Positions 52,781 through 61,769 of a stretch of DNA of 64,000 bases are shown piece after piece (the stretch's first letter is position 1; every line of letters starts with the position of its first letter). Where the stretch lies: positions 62,001-126,000 of the forward strand of contig NZ_JASGBQ010000002.1 in NCBI RefSeq assembly GCF_030053595.1. The letters run 5' to 3'. Under the pieces are notes generated by a model that saw only the letters and a program-made list of their open reading frames with translations, ran no database searches and was not told where the DNA came from. A program made the position numbers and the translations under genes. The DNA comes from Fusibacillus kribbianus. Its GTDB lineage: Bacteria > Bacillota > Clostridia > Lachnospirales > Lachnospiraceae.

Positions 52781-53176
52781 TTACTCCTCGTCCAGCTCTT
52801 CCTCAACCAGCTCGTCAAACTCAGCCGCATCCAGAATTTCCTCGAACGCATCGGCAACAGCCTCATACTCCTCGTCATCCTCGATATTCTGAAGATCAGG
52901 CTCTCCGTTTGGTCCTGTAACAAAACGATACAGGTAAACCTCGCCTTCTTCTCCCTCCGGCGGGTTGGTGGGAAGCAGCGCGATATAGTTCCGTCCGGCT
53001 GCCTCAAAGGTGGTCAGAACGATACACTCCATCTGAGAATCGTCATCCAGAGTCAGGGTCACAGTCATGTGTCCGTCTTCCCCATCATTCAAAAAGCCCT
53101 GTCCGCAGTCACAGCCACAGGTGCTGCAGTCGCTGGCACAACCGGCACTGCTGCAGTCTTCAAATTCTTTTGCCAT
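52781..53176 (-). CDS. DUF1292 protein with Cys-rich N-terminus
   Basis: 131 residues. The DUF1292/YrzB core is the beta-rich MTVTLTLDDDSQMECIVLTTF, NYIALLP and EVYLYRF, then a very acidic C-terminus (NIEDDEEYEAVADAFEEIL). The N-terminus carries seven Cys in about 20 residues (CSSAGCASDCSTCGCDC), a likely metal-binding extension not found in all homologues. Function is unknown. No operon partner is close. Confidence 0.85.
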   Translation of the reverse strand: MAKEFEDCSSAGCASDCSTCGCDCGQGFLNDGEDGHMTVTLTLDDDSQMECIVLTTFEAAGRNYIALLPTNPPEGEEGEVYLYRFVTGPNGEPDLQNIEDDEEYEAVADAFEEILDAAEFDELVEEELDEE

Positions 53177-53290
53177 AATCGAAAATCCTCTCTTTTTTCA
53201 TTGTTGGGCTGCTATGCCCACTCATAAACACTGTAGCAAAAAACTCCGTAAAAAGCAAGGACAATCTTTCTTATCCTGCGGAAGCGTAAG

Positions 53291-54538
53291 TCACTGTCTG
53301 GCCCGCGAAAGAACAACCAGGAAGGTGGTTCCCTCCTTTTCCTCGCTCTCCACTGAAATTTTCCCATGGTGGAGCTTTACAATATTTTCTCCAATGGAAA
53401 GTCCCAGGCCGTAACCGCCGGCTTTCCTGCTTCTGGATTCCTCGCCCCGGTAGAACCGTTCAAAAAGATGACGTCTTTTCTCGCTGTCAATATAGCTTCC
53501 CGTGTTGTGCACCGACAGCCTCACCTGATTTTTGAGAGCTGTCAGGGTCAGTGTAATGATGCCCTTTTCTTCTGCATATTTACAGGCATTATCCAAAAGG
53601 ATCACGATCAGCTCCGTCAGCTTTCCTGAATCCCCCTGTACATAAAGGTCTGGCTCAATATTCATTCGGAGTGTCTTTCCCTGCTCAAACATGACCGATT
53701 CAAAGGGAAGAGCCGCGCTCCAGACAAGATCGCTGAAATTAAGCTGTGTAAAACTCACTCTCTCTGTTCCCGCATCCGCCCGGGCCAGCTCCAGAAGATT
53801 ATCCACAAGACCTTTCATCCGGACAGCCTCGGTTCTGGTATTCTCCACCCATTTTTCCTGATCCTCTATGGTTTCTGTCTTATGGCTCATGAGAATGCCC
53901 GTATTGGCAAGAATTACTGTCAGAGGCGTTTTCAGTTCATGAGAAGCATCCGCCACAAAACGCTGTTCCCTCTCCCAGGCCTCTTTCACCGGCCCGACGA
54001 CCCATCCGGAAAGACAGATGCTGATAATAAGAAAAACAGACAGGCTTCCCACTCCCACCAGCAGGGAAAGAAGGATCAGGCTTTTCATATCCGAAAGCTC
54101 TTCGCTTCTGTCCATGAAAGCAATTCTCGTTCCCCGGCCGTCGCTGCGCCTCAAATACCAAAGCGCCATTTCCTCCAGCGTTCCGCTGTCCTTCTCCTTT
54201 TCCAGGCAGTCCTCCACCAGCTCGTCCACCACCTCATCTTCAATGACGAGAGAATCTCCGACAACCTCCTTAACCTCTCCCGTCTCGTCGAGAAGCACTA
54301 CAAAAACAGAATTTTCTCTGGGATCCGCCATCTGGAACGGACGACCTTTTCCGCCTCCCTTATCCAGTTCCTCCGGAGGCTCCTGAAGCCGGGAAAGCCG
54401 AAGCTCCATGGCCGTCATGCTTTCCTGACGCCATTTTCCGCTTGTAACTACACACACCACAGTAAAGGTGATCAGCAGTACAATGCTCACAAGGAGCATA
54501 TTTACAAGGATAAATTTTCTCCTCAGTTTTTTTATCAT
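53291..54538 (-). CDS. Sensor histidine kinase
   Basis: 415 residues. Two membrane helices (FILVNMLLVSIVLLITFTVV near residue 10 and SLILLSLLVGVGSLSVFLIIS near 160) bracket a short extracytoplasmic sensor. The H-box is FVADASHELKTPLTVI with the phospho-His, followed by the N-box LLDNACKYA, and G-boxes GGYGLGLSI and GTTFLVVL. It autophosphorylates and passes phosphate to the response regulator encoded upstream, with which it overlaps by 4 bases. The signal is unknown; adjacent VTC/DUF4956 genes may be targets. Confidence 0.93.
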   Translation of the reverse strand: MIKKLRRKFILVNMLLVSIVLLITFTVVCVVTSGKWRQESMTAMELRLSRLQEPPEELDKGGGKGRPFQMADPRENSVFVVLLDETGEVKEVVGDSLVIEDEVVDELVEDCLEKEKDSGTLEEMALWYLRRSDGRGTRIAFMDRSEELSDMKSLILLSLLVGVGSLSVFLIISICLSGWVVGPVKEAWEREQRFVADASHELKTPLTVILANTGILMSHKTETIEDQEKWVENTRTEAVRMKGLVDNLLELARADAGTERVSFTQLNFSDLVWSAALPFESVMFEQGKTLRMNIEPDLYVQGDSGKLTELIVILLDNACKYAEEKGIITLTLTALKNQVRLSVHNTGSYIDSEKRRHLFERFYRGEESRSRKAGGYGLGLSIGENIVKLHHGKISVESEEKEGTTFLVVLSRARQ

Positions 54539-55212
54539 AAGGTACCTTCCTCCATGCGGTATCCGATTTTACGCACCGTTCCAATGGTGACCGACGCCCC
54601 CAGAAAGGCCAGCTTTTTACGGAGAAAAGAAATATAAACCTCCACATTGTTATCTTCGGCATCCGACTCGCTTCCCCAGATTTTCAGGAGAAGGGTCTCT
54701 TTGGGAAGCACTGCCTTCGGATTGGAGAGAAGAAGCCGCATTACCTCAAACTCCTTTTTCCCCAGATGGACGCTTTTCCCACCACGTTCCAGCATATAGG
54801 TACTCAGATTCAAGGATACATCGCCATAGCTTAACCGCTCCACCGCCACCTCTCCGGTTCTTCTGGAGACAGCCCGGATTCTTGCAAGAAGCTCCTCTGT
54901 TTCAAAGGGCTTCGTCAGATAATCGTCCGCCCCGCAGTCCAGCCCCCGCACCTTGTCTCCGGTTGCAAAGCGCGCCGTCAGCATCAGCACCGGCGTCTGA
55001 TTTTTATGCTTTCTCATAGTACGCACCACGTCAAAGCCGTTCATGCCGGGAAGCATCACATCCAGCACAACCACATCATATATCCCGCTTTCTGCATAAT
55101 CCAGTCCTGTTATTCCATCATAGGCAAGATCTGCCGTATACCCCTGCTCTTCCATGATCTGAGCCAGAGCCTCAGCCAGTCTTACCTCATCTTCCACAAT
55201 CAGTATTCTCAT
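54535..55212 (-). CDS. OmpR/PhoB-family response regulator
   Basis: 225 residues. Receiver: ILIVEDE acidic pair, phospho-Asp in VVVLDVMLPGMNG, Lys in DYLTKPF. C-terminal winged helix: LGKKEFEVMRLLLSNPKAVL and DNNVEVYISFLRKKL. The ATG at 55212 follows GGAGGAGCTT; longer upstream frames have no support. It forms an operon with the histidine kinase and is divergent from the VTC gene across a 150-base region. Confidence 0.94.
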   Translation of the reverse strand: MRILIVEDEVRLAEALAQIMEEQGYTADLAYDGITGLDYAESGIYDVVVLDVMLPGMNGFDVVRTMRKHKNQTPVLMLTARFATGDKVRGLDCGADDYLTKPFETEELLARIRAVSRRTGEVAVERLSYGDVSLNLSTYMLERGGKSVHLGKKEFEVMRLLLSNPKAVLPKETLLLKIWGSESDAEDNNVEVYISFLRKKLAFLGASVTIGTVRKIGYRMEEGTL

Positions 55213-55302
55213 AAGCTCCTCCAGGAAAATGCTCTGTATCATTTTATAAGAAATCATTCTATATTGTAGTTTTTCAAGCTGAAATTACTCTGAAATTCTC
55301 TT

Positions 55303-55334
55303 TTCAGACAAATTTAAGGTTCCACCCTTATAAT
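55303..55334 (+). promoter_or_regulatory. Promoter of the VTC-DUF4956 operon
   Basis: TATAAT at 55329-55334 with a weak -35 (TTTCAGACA, 55302-55310). The nearby TGAAATTxCTCTGAAATTCTC (55280-55299) is a direct repeat of TGAAATT spaced about 10 bases, the layout of OmpR/PhoB binding sites. Confidence 0.6.
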
Positions 55335-55363
55335 GACGGCAGCATACAGAAAGGACTGACACC

Positions 55364-56083
55364 ATGAGTATAAAAACCTTCAAACGGCTGGAAAAGAAAT
55401 ATCTGCTTACCATGGAACAGTATGAGGAGCTTCGAAAACGGATGGAGCCATATATGACCTACGACGAATACTGTCCGGACGGAGCTCTGTATTCCATTTA
55501 CAACATTTATTATGATACCGACGATTACCGTTTGATCCGCGCTTCCCTGGCAAAGCCCTATTATAAGGAAAAGCTGCGGCTCAGAAGCTATTCTCCTCTG
55601 GGATCTGAAGATTCTCCGGTCTTTTTGGAGCTCAAGAAAAAGGTGGGAGGAATCGTTACCAAAAGACGTGCCGCCCTGAGCTATCGGGACGCCTCAGATT
55701 TTGTTTCCGGACGCAGAATTCCAACGATGCAGACTTATCTCGACAGGCAGGTGCTCCGCGAGATTTCTTATTTCACTCATCAATACTCCATTACCCCTGC
55801 GGCCGCCATTTCTTATGACCGTGCCGCACTGTTCGGGCTGACCGACCCGGACTTCCGTATTACCTTCGATTTTCATATCTGTTCTCAGGATCTGAGACAG
55901 ACCTCCAGTCCCTTGGGGGACCTTTTGGATCCCGGCACCTGCCTGATGGAGGTCAAGCTGACCGGAGCAGCCCCCCTGTGGCTGGCAGAAGCATTTTCTG
56001 CTCTACATATCCATCCTGCAAGCTTTTCCAAATACGGAGTCATGTACAGACAAATGTGTCCCGGGGCAAAACGCCCCGCCTGA
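55364..56083 (+). CDS. VTC-domain polyphosphate polymerase-like protein
   Basis: 239 residues. The VTC tunnel-fold signature is clear: RLEKKYLLT at the N-terminus, YSIYNIYYDTDDYRLI, YKEKLRLRSY, FLELKKKVGGIVTKRR, and the C-terminal LMEVKLTGAAPLWL with FSKYGVMYRQM. In yeast Vtc4 these Lys/Arg/Glu residues make polyphosphate from ATP; bacterial members are found beside DUF4956 membrane proteins and CotH kinases. It lies 26 bases upstream of the DUF4956 gene. Polyphosphate production by this bacterial group is not generally proven. Confidence 0.88.
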   Translation: MSIKTFKRLEKKYLLTMEQYEELRKRMEPYMTYDEYCPDGALYSIYNIYYDTDDYRLIRASLAKPYYKEKLRLRSYSPLGSEDSPVFLELKKKVGGIVTKRRAALSYRDASDFVSGRRIPTMQTYLDRQVLREISYFTHQYSITPAAAISYDRAALFGLTDPDFRITFDFHICSQDLRQTSSPLGDLLDPGTCLMEVKLTGAAPLWLAEAFSALHIHPASFSKYGVMYRQMCPGAKRPA

Positions 56084-56109
56084 TTTATAATAAGAAAGGA
56101 GTTCTTCTA

Positions 56110-56796
56110 ATGAACTACATATTTTCCTCGGTGGCCGGTGACAGCCTGACTCTCTCCTCCACCCTTGCTATTTTAGGCTGTGCCCTTCTGACCGGACTTT
56201 TCATCAGCTGCGTTTATCTTTTCACCCACAAAGAAAGCGGCTGCCAGCCTTCCTTCCCCATTACGCTGATCATGCTTCCTGCCATCATTGCCACTGTCAT
56301 TCTTCTTGTAGGCAGCAATGTGGCCAGGGCCTTTTCGCTGGCAGGAGCCTTCTCCCTGATCCGCTTCCGGAGCGCACCGGGAGATCCCAAGGATATCGCC
56401 TATGTATTCTTCACTGTGGCCGTCGGTCTGGCAGCCGGAATGGGCTTTCTCACCTATGCGATGCTCTTCGCCCTGATTCTGTGCCTTGCTATGATCCTTC
56501 TTGAAAAAACAGGCTTCGGCCATCCGAAGACCGAAGCCATGACTCTCAAGATCACTATTCCGGAGGATTTAAACTACGAAGGAGTCTTTGACGATATCCT
56601 CAAAGAATATACTGCTTCCTACAAAATGCGCCGAGTGCGCACCACAGAATTCGGCACCCTGTTCGAACTGGTCTACCGCATTCAGCTGAAAAAGAACGCC
56701 AGCCAGAAAGCCTTTATCGACGGAATCCGGTGCCGCAACGGAAACATGAATGTCTCTCTGGTATTAAATGAATATGAAGATAAGGTCTACGAATAA
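56110..56796 (+). CDS. DUF4956 membrane protein
   Basis: 228 residues with about four membrane helices (LAILGCALLTGLFISCVYLF, ITLIMLPAIIATVILLV, AYVFFTVAVGLAAGMGF, MLFALILCLAMILL). The conserved FSLAGAFSLIRFRSAPGDPKDIAYVF loop identifies DUF4956. A cytoplasmic ferredoxin-like tail ends the protein. Its tight linkage with VTC-domain proteins suggests a membrane partner or channel. The ATG at 56110 follows AAAGGAG; the gene converges on the CFI-box gene. Confidence 0.9.
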   Translation: MNYIFSSVAGDSLTLSSTLAILGCALLTGLFISCVYLFTHKESGCQPSFPITLIMLPAIIATVILLVGSNVARAFSLAGAFSLIRFRSAPGDPKDIAYVFFTVAVGLAAGMGFLTYAMLFALILCLAMILLEKTGFGHPKTEAMTLKITIPEDLNYEGVFDDILKEYTASYKMRRVRTTEFGTLFELVYRIQLKKNASQKAFIDGIRCRNGNMNVSLVLNEYEDKVYE

Positions 56797-56851
56797 TGGT
56801 CATTCCTCTGTAAAGCCGTTGTCGATGAATTCCTTCGGCGTCATGTGATAC

Positions 56852-57871
56852 TTACGACAGATACTTTTGTTTCAGACTTCTTACCATCTGCCCATACCGT
56901 TTCCCACAGTCGGCCATTCTGCCGGACTCAATATCCTTGAGACAGGGAGCGAGCCACTCCCTCCAGATATCCGCGTATACACTCTTTCGCTCCTCCGAAA
57001 GATCGATACAGGTGACAATGGCCGGTGCCACGTCGTAATACTCCTCTACCAGTGCTCTGCCCTCCGGTGTCGCAAGCATCTGCTCATCCCGGAACCTTCG
57101 GAAGCTTGTAAGCTCATAGCAGTCGTCAGGCTTTCCGAAGGACTCGCAGACCGCAGTCGTAATAAAACACAGTTTTCCCTTTTTAAATCCGGACACCAGA
57201 TCCTGATAGCTGGCTCTGGCAATCTTCTGTTTGGGATTTTTGCGGATCCACTCCTCCACCAGGATGTCAGCCAGCCGCCCTCCGGCGGAAAGCTTCTGCT
57301 CCTGTACCATGGGAACCATATAGATCGCCAGTATGGTCTTATACTGATCCTTTTTCATGGATCGGGCATTTCTGGATTTCAGGGAAGGATCCGTTTCCAG
57401 CTTTTTGTCCACTGCCTCAAAAAGCTCCTTCGCCAGCTCATGCATCAGCGCCTCTCCCTTATCCTCCGAAGCCACGGCATACCGGTCCAGAGCCTCCAGA
57501 ACCGGACGGCTCTGAAGCTTATACTTATCAAAATATACGGTATATTCCGAGCGGCTGAAATGATTCAGGGCGTCCTGATGGTTCAAAAGAAGCTCATTGA
57601 AATGAAGCCGCGTATAGATTTCATTGGCCTTTAAGCTGTATTTATCAAGCTCAAGCATCTGATCGATCAGATCCTCGGTCTTTTCATCCCCTGTTTCATA
57701 AAGCCTCTGAAGCATGTCCTCCAGAGGGTTCTTTTCCTTTTTCACCTGAGCCACAACAAGGTCCTCCTGATGGAGCACTGCACCGCAGTACATACAGGAA
57801 AACTTAAGAAGCTCCTCCGGAATACTCAAAGTTCCTCCGCACTGGGGACATTTTCCTTCTCTGTTTGCCAT
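56852..57871 (-). CDS. Zinc-ribbon protein with CFI-box C-terminal domain
   Basis: 339 residues. An N-terminal zinc ribbon with C8, C11, C26 and C29, a helical middle of about 190 residues, and a CFI-box domain (CFITTAVCESFGKPDDCYEL, then LTSFRRFRDEQML) near 235-270. The family is uncharacterised; the CFI box resembles a cofactor or metal site. It ends a five-gene operon. The last codons may be frameshifted: another frame continues past the stop as RKYHMTPKEFIDNGFTEE (stop near 56803), which looks coding. Confidence 0.8.
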   Translation of the reverse strand: MANREGKCPQCGGTLSIPEELLKFSCMYCGAVLHQEDLVVAQVKKEKNPLEDMLQRLYETGDEKTEDLIDQMLELDKYSLKANEIYTRLHFNELLLNHQDALNHFSRSEYTVYFDKYKLQSRPVLEALDRYAVASEDKGEALMHELAKELFEAVDKKLETDPSLKSRNARSMKKDQYKTILAIYMVPMVQEQKLSAGGRLADILVEEWIRKNPKQKIARASYQDLVSGFKKGKLCFITTAVCESFGKPDDCYELTSFRRFRDEQMLATPEGRALVEEYYDVAPAIVTCIDLSEERKSVYADIWREWLAPCLKDIESGRMADCGKRYGQMVRSLKQKYLS

Positions 57872-57906
57872 ATCCGTCTCTCCTTTTTTCTTTTCTCATC
57901 TGCTGC

Positions 57907-58992
57907 TCAGATTTTTGTCATCAGCTTTCGAAGGTCTTCCGAATTTCTGACTGTAAAGTCGCAGAATTCCTCATTTCGAAGCTCCGTGTCCAGAGACACC
58001 AGGCGCTTGATCTTTTCCTCTCTCGGACAGCGCCGGTCCAGAACCGAAGAAATCAGTTCCTCCTTCGGCCTTTCCGCAAATATCAGAGCCGCCCGTTTTT
58101 TATAAGCCCTCTTTAAAGCGATGCCTCCGCAGATATCCACCGCCATTACCGCATGATTTCCTCCGGCCAGCACGTCATCGATATCCTTGATCATGCTTCC
58201 GTAGCAGTTTTGGGCATATCGGGTGGTCTCAAAAAAAGCGCCCTCCTGCTCCAGCCGGAAAAATTCCTCCGGTGTCACAAAATGGTAAGCGTCCTCTTCC
58301 TCTCCTCCCTTTCTTTCCCTGGTGGTGTAGGATTTCGCGCGTACCGCTCCGCAGGTCTTCATAAGCTCTCCCATAAGTTCCGTCTTCCCGGAACCGGAAG
58401 GACCAATGAGCGCCAGAACCTTGTTTTCCGTCCCACCCTCACACTGGTATGCCATGGGATTCATGAGGATATCAAGAAAAGTCAGAAATTCATCGTAATT
58501 ATTGACAGAGATACAGCCGGTCATATGGCGGTTCCAGGGCTTTCGCATGAGAACCGGATAAGCGGAGCTGGATGAGGAGATATTATGCCCTCCGTCGTCC
58601 AGAAGAATGTCCATATTTACAAGCTCCTTGCGAAACCCGAGGATCATATTTTTCCCCGGCACCATGGGAAATGCCTCGGAAAGCTGCTCCTCCCGGATCC
58701 CCATCAGCTTCGGCGGAATGGCGGAAACAAAGAATACCTCCGCCCGTCTGGAAAGCTCTTCCACAAACTGCCTTGCCCCCGGTAAAAGAGGCTGATTTTT
58801 TACAAAGCTTTCCTTCTGATAATAATCCAGCAGTACATCTGTTCGTCTGCCGGTTTTTCCCCAGGACTGGATCTCTTCTATCGTCATCGGCGGTTCAAAG
58901 CCATATTCCCTGTTGGCCAGCTCCACCGCATATTCATTGCAGGAAAACAGGATATCATCCACATCCAGACCGATTCTAAAGTATTTTTTCAT
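57907..58992 (-). CDS. Fusion of HAD-type 5-prime nucleotidase-like and guanylate kinase-like domains
   Basis: 361 residues, two domains. Residues 1-175 form a HAD phosphatase of the NT5C type: nucleophile motif GLDVDDILF (D10, D12), FFVSAIPPK as motif II and ILLDDGGHN as motif III. Residues about 190-361 form a guanylate kinase-like P-loop domain: GPSGSGKTEL at 197-206, SYTTRERKGGEEEDAYHF as the GMP-binding region and an R-rich lid (DRRCPREEKIKRL). A nucleotide phosphatase joined to a nucleotide kinase is unusual. The start overlaps the DUF2284 stop by 4 bases. Confidence 0.82.
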   Translation of the reverse strand: MKKYFRIGLDVDDILFSCNEYAVELANREYGFEPPMTIEEIQSWGKTGRRTDVLLDYYQKESFVKNQPLLPGARQFVEELSRRAEVFFVSAIPPKLMGIREEQLSEAFPMVPGKNMILGFRKELVNMDILLDDGGHNISSSSSAYPVLMRKPWNRHMTGCISVNNYDEFLTFLDILMNPMAYQCEGGTENKVLALIGPSGSGKTELMGELMKTCGAVRAKSYTTRERKGGEEEDAYHFVTPEEFFRLEQEGAFFETTRYAQNCYGSMIKDIDDVLAGGNHAVMAVDICGGIALKRAYKKRAALIFAERPKEELISSVLDRRCPREEKIKRLVSLDTELRNEEFCDFTVRNSEDLRKLMTKI

Positions 58993-59555
58993 GAATCCTT
59001 CCTCTCTTTTAACAGCAGCAGACTAAACCAGGTCACCACATTCCCCCCGTAAAGGAACTGGATGCCATGGCGCTCCGCCAGCTCTGTCACCAATATCCCA
59101 TAGCTTTCCACACAGGGAAACATCTTGTCCGGATGACGGCAGGGCGCAGCCGGATAAGCGCATTCTCCGCAGATCGCGCAGGATTCTGTTGACAGTCCAA
59201 GGACCTCAAAGCCCTCCTCCCGGAATATTTCCCGGATCTGTCTTGTGATCCTTTCATGCTCCTCCCGGAAGGTCAGTGTCTCCTCCAGATTTGCAATGTC
59301 CGGCACTTCGGAAAAGGTCGTGAACATAAACCCTTCCTCATAGGAAAGGCATCGTTCTCTGCACTCCTCCACGGTTCCCACCGCCGGAGGACAGGCCCAG
59401 GAGGTATTATACCGCGGACACTCCGTCTTGCAGATATAACGGACCCGGTCCGGAAATGTCAGTTCCTCCGGCCGGATATAGGCATACTCGGCAAGAGGAA
59501 ATTCAAGAAGCTTCTCCTCGATCCCGGCCTTTTTTTCTTCTGTCATACAAGCCAC
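58989..59555 (-). CDS. DUF2284 predicted metal-binding protein
   Basis: 188 residues. The Cys clusters CKTECPRYNTSWACPP and, later, CAICGECAYPAAPCRHP are the DUF2284 signature and probably bind an iron-sulfur cluster or zinc. Length matches the family. It lies 18 bases after the nitroreductase gene and overlaps the HAD-kinase fusion, in an operon with redox colouring. Confidence 0.87.
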   Translation of the reverse strand: MACMTEEKKAGIEEKLLEFPLAEYAYIRPEELTFPDRVRYICKTECPRYNTSWACPPAVGTVEECRERCLSYEEGFMFTTFSEVPDIANLEETLTFREEHERITRQIREIFREEGFEVLGLSTESCAICGECAYPAAPCRHPDKMFPCVESYGILVTELAERHGIQFLYGGNVVTWFSLLLLKERKDS

Positions 59556-59573
59556 TCTCCATTTATTACAATC

Positions 59574-60365
59574 TTATTTCCGTACAATATCTGCCGGCTT
59601 TCTCGGTGCCGTTCTCTTATAATTCACGGAAGGATATCCCAAAAGCATACAGATAGCCGGCGATCTGTCAGAAAGGCCAAGCCATTGTTTCAGTTCCTGA
59701 GACTCCCCGATGATCCTTGTGAGGTATCCGCTGTAAAGAACCCCAAGTCCCTGCGCCACTGCCATGTTTTCCATATTGGCAGCCGCCAGGCCCGCATCAA
59801 AGGAATCCGGCGCTTCCACTGCCAGAAAAACCGGAGCCTGGAAAAACAGGGAATCCCGTTTCGGATCCTTTTTGTGCTCCTCCAAAAACTGCTCAAAACG
59901 CACTGCCATTTTCCCATTCTCACTCCAAAGAAGCTCAATGACTGTGGGAAGTGCCTTCCAAACCTGCTCTTTCCATTCCGGAAGCTGCTCCTTCACCACA
60001 TAGAACCGACAGGCCTGCCGGTTGGCTGCCGTCGGTGTATAGCGTCCTGCCTGCAGGATCTGTTCCAGCTTTTCCTCCTCCACCGGCCTGTTTTCATAGT
60101 TGCGGATGCTTCTTCGGAATTTCACCGCATGGAGATACTGCTCCGGCTTCAAAACAAAGGTTTCCTGATCGTATTCCTCCACGTCTTCCATATCATACGA
60201 CGGAATGGATACTGCCTTCACCGGACAGACTGCAACACAATGCCCGCAGCCGATACACCGCTCACCGTAAACTGCCTTTCCCTCCTCCAGATGAATATTG
60301 TCCAGAAGACAGTCTGCCGCGCAGGCACCGCAGCCGATACATAACTTATCATCAATAGAAATCAT
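59574..60365 (-). CDS. Nitroreductase with N-terminal 2[4Fe-4S] ferredoxin domain
   Basis: 263 residues from the ATG at 60365. Ferredoxin domain: Cys 9, 12, 15, 19 and 37, 40, 43, 47 ligate two 4Fe-4S clusters. It is followed by an FMN-dependent nitroreductase fold with RRSIRNYENRPV (FMN phosphate), TAANRQACRFYVV and GVLYSGYLTRII. The combination is common in anaerobes and passes electrons from reduced ferredoxin to an unknown organic acceptor. A ribosome binding site GAGGG overlaps the PH-protein stop codon. Confidence 0.92.
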   Translation of the reverse strand: MISIDDKLCIGCGACAADCLLDNIHLEEGKAVYGERCIGCGHCVAVCPVKAVSIPSYDMEDVEEYDQETFVLKPEQYLHAVKFRRSIRNYENRPVEEEKLEQILQAGRYTPTAANRQACRFYVVKEQLPEWKEQVWKALPTVIELLWSENGKMAVRFEQFLEEHKKDPKRDSLFFQAPVFLAVEAPDSFDAGLAAANMENMAVAQGLGVLYSGYLTRIIGESQELKQWLGLSDRSPAICMLLGYPSVNYKRTAPRKPADIVRK

Positions 60366-60376
60366 AATCCGTTCCC

Positions 60377-60814
60377 TCACTTTTCCTGTTGATCGATCAA
60401 GGCCCTGATCTCTTCATAAAGAGCCTTTGTAGCTTCTTCCTTTTTCTCATTAACCACGACCATTCCGTCCACGGTCTCCATAACGACATACGCCTTACAC
60501 CCGTTGTTGGCATACAGATCATACTTTCCAAACTCTTCATTCTGAAAACGCCCCAGAGAAAGGACAAAGCTTCCAAAGCCGCCCACCCGTCTTCCCGTAT
60601 CAAAATCCTCCCGGAAGGAAACGGAAAGGATCTCCTCCTTCGGTATTTCTTTTGACGGCCAGTAGGTGCTCTTGATTTTTACAGATTCCGTTCCAACCCG
60701 GGCTCCTGCGTGCCCGGTTGAAAGAAGGATAAGCACAACAAGAAACACTGCGACTGTAAAAAAACCTACACCCTTTTTTCCTCCGGAAGCCTTCTTTAAA
60801 CTGATAGCCGCCAT
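60377..60814 (-). CDS. Membrane-anchored bacterial PH-domain-like protein
   Basis: 145 residues: a single N-terminal membrane helix (VGFFTVAVFLVVLILLST) and an extracellular or cytoplasmic beta domain with PSKEIPKEEILSVSFREDF and KAYVVMETVDGMVVVN, resembling bacterial PH (bPH_2-type) domains. Function unknown. It heads the five-gene operon ending with the CFI-box gene. Confidence 0.65.
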   Translation of the reverse strand: MAAISLKKASGGKKGVGFFTVAVFLVVLILLSTGHAGARVGTESVKIKSTYWPSKEIPKEEILSVSFREDFDTGRRVGGFGSFVLSLGRFQNEEFGKYDLYANNGCKAYVVMETVDGMVVVNEKKEEATKALYEEIRALIDQQEK

Positions 60815-61025
60815 CCTGTGTCCTCCCCCCTTCTCAAAGCCTTTTTCTGAGATACTTTGCTGTCCTGTAATGATTTCCTACAGGCAGCAGCAGATCCTTT
60901 TATCATTATATCGGCATGATATCCCGCTGTCAACGATGCAGAGTAAGCCGCCTGATCCACATGCAGAACAATAAAGTAAAAGTTTATTTCCGCTTTGCCC
61001 CTTCTTTGTCCCAGATTTCTTAGAG

Positions 61026-61769
61026 CTATTTAGTTTCAATTGGTTTTCCCTCTCCCAAATACTGGAACGGTAAAAATAACATTTTTAGAGATTCTGATTT
61101 TGACCAATCTATTTTTGAAATGAAGATACCCAAAGATCTCATTGCATTTTTAGGAGCCCGAACACTGAAAAACGTTCCTACCGTTGCTTTGTTCGCTTTA
61201 TTGGTCTGATTTAATTCAGGAACCAACTCCCTTTTTAGGGAATCAATAAACTGAACCACTTTTTGAATTAAATCGGTTTCTTCTGGAATATCATTCAATG
61301 CATCAATTATTGCCTTTTCCAATGCACCTTTTTCATTTCCCGGAATGATTAAAAGATATGTACTAATGATCTTCTGCTGCTTAAATGAATCCTCGATACT
61401 ATTATTCATCCATTGGCCGGCCTTGACGGATATCTTCTCAAGCGAGTTATTAATTACTCTTGTGACCTTCACATCCGACGATTCATCTCTGTCTGTAACA
61501 ACCATTAATGAAGAAATATCTTTCTCAACAATCATATCATTTACACGATGCTGTTCAACAAAATACGCGAATTTACCATTGCCCCCCACACCGCATAAAA
61601 TAAGCTGGTTTTCATTTTTTGAAAGGTTCTCAATATGTTCGTGTTCATCAAGCTGAAATATACCAAGTATATTACTTTTTTCATGCTTCCATCCATACAC
61701 ATTTTGCAAATAATAACTTATCAGCTGTACATCTGACACGCCTTCTACAAGTACTAATTCTGTCATCAT
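61026..61769 (-). CDS. TOPRIM-like (DUF3226-type) protein, partner of AAA ATPase
   Basis: 247 residues. The N-terminal ELVLVEGVSDVQLI supplies the TOPRIM Glu (E9), and LMVVTDRDESSD supplies the DxD pair (D93, D95). The middle LIIPGNEKGALEKAII matches DUF3226-like families. In OLD- and PARIS-type systems a TOPRIM nuclease acts with an ABC-class ATPase. Its ATG overlaps the ATPase stop by 4 bases, so the two are expressed stoichiometrically. Low-GC, AT-rich codon use unlike the flanking genes suggests transfer. Defence function is inference. Confidence 0.72.
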   Translation of the reverse strand: MMTELVLVEGVSDVQLISYYLQNVYGWKHEKSNILGIFQLDEHEHIENLSKNENQLILCGVGGNGKFAYFVEQHRVNDMIVEKDISSLMVVTDRDESSDVKVTRVINNSLEKISVKAGQWMNNSIEDSFKQQKIISTYLLIIPGNEKGALEKAIIDALNDIPEETDLIQKVVQFIDSLKRELVPELNQTNKANKATVGTFFSVRAPKNAMRSLGIFISKIDWSKSESLKMLFLPFQYLGEGKPIETK

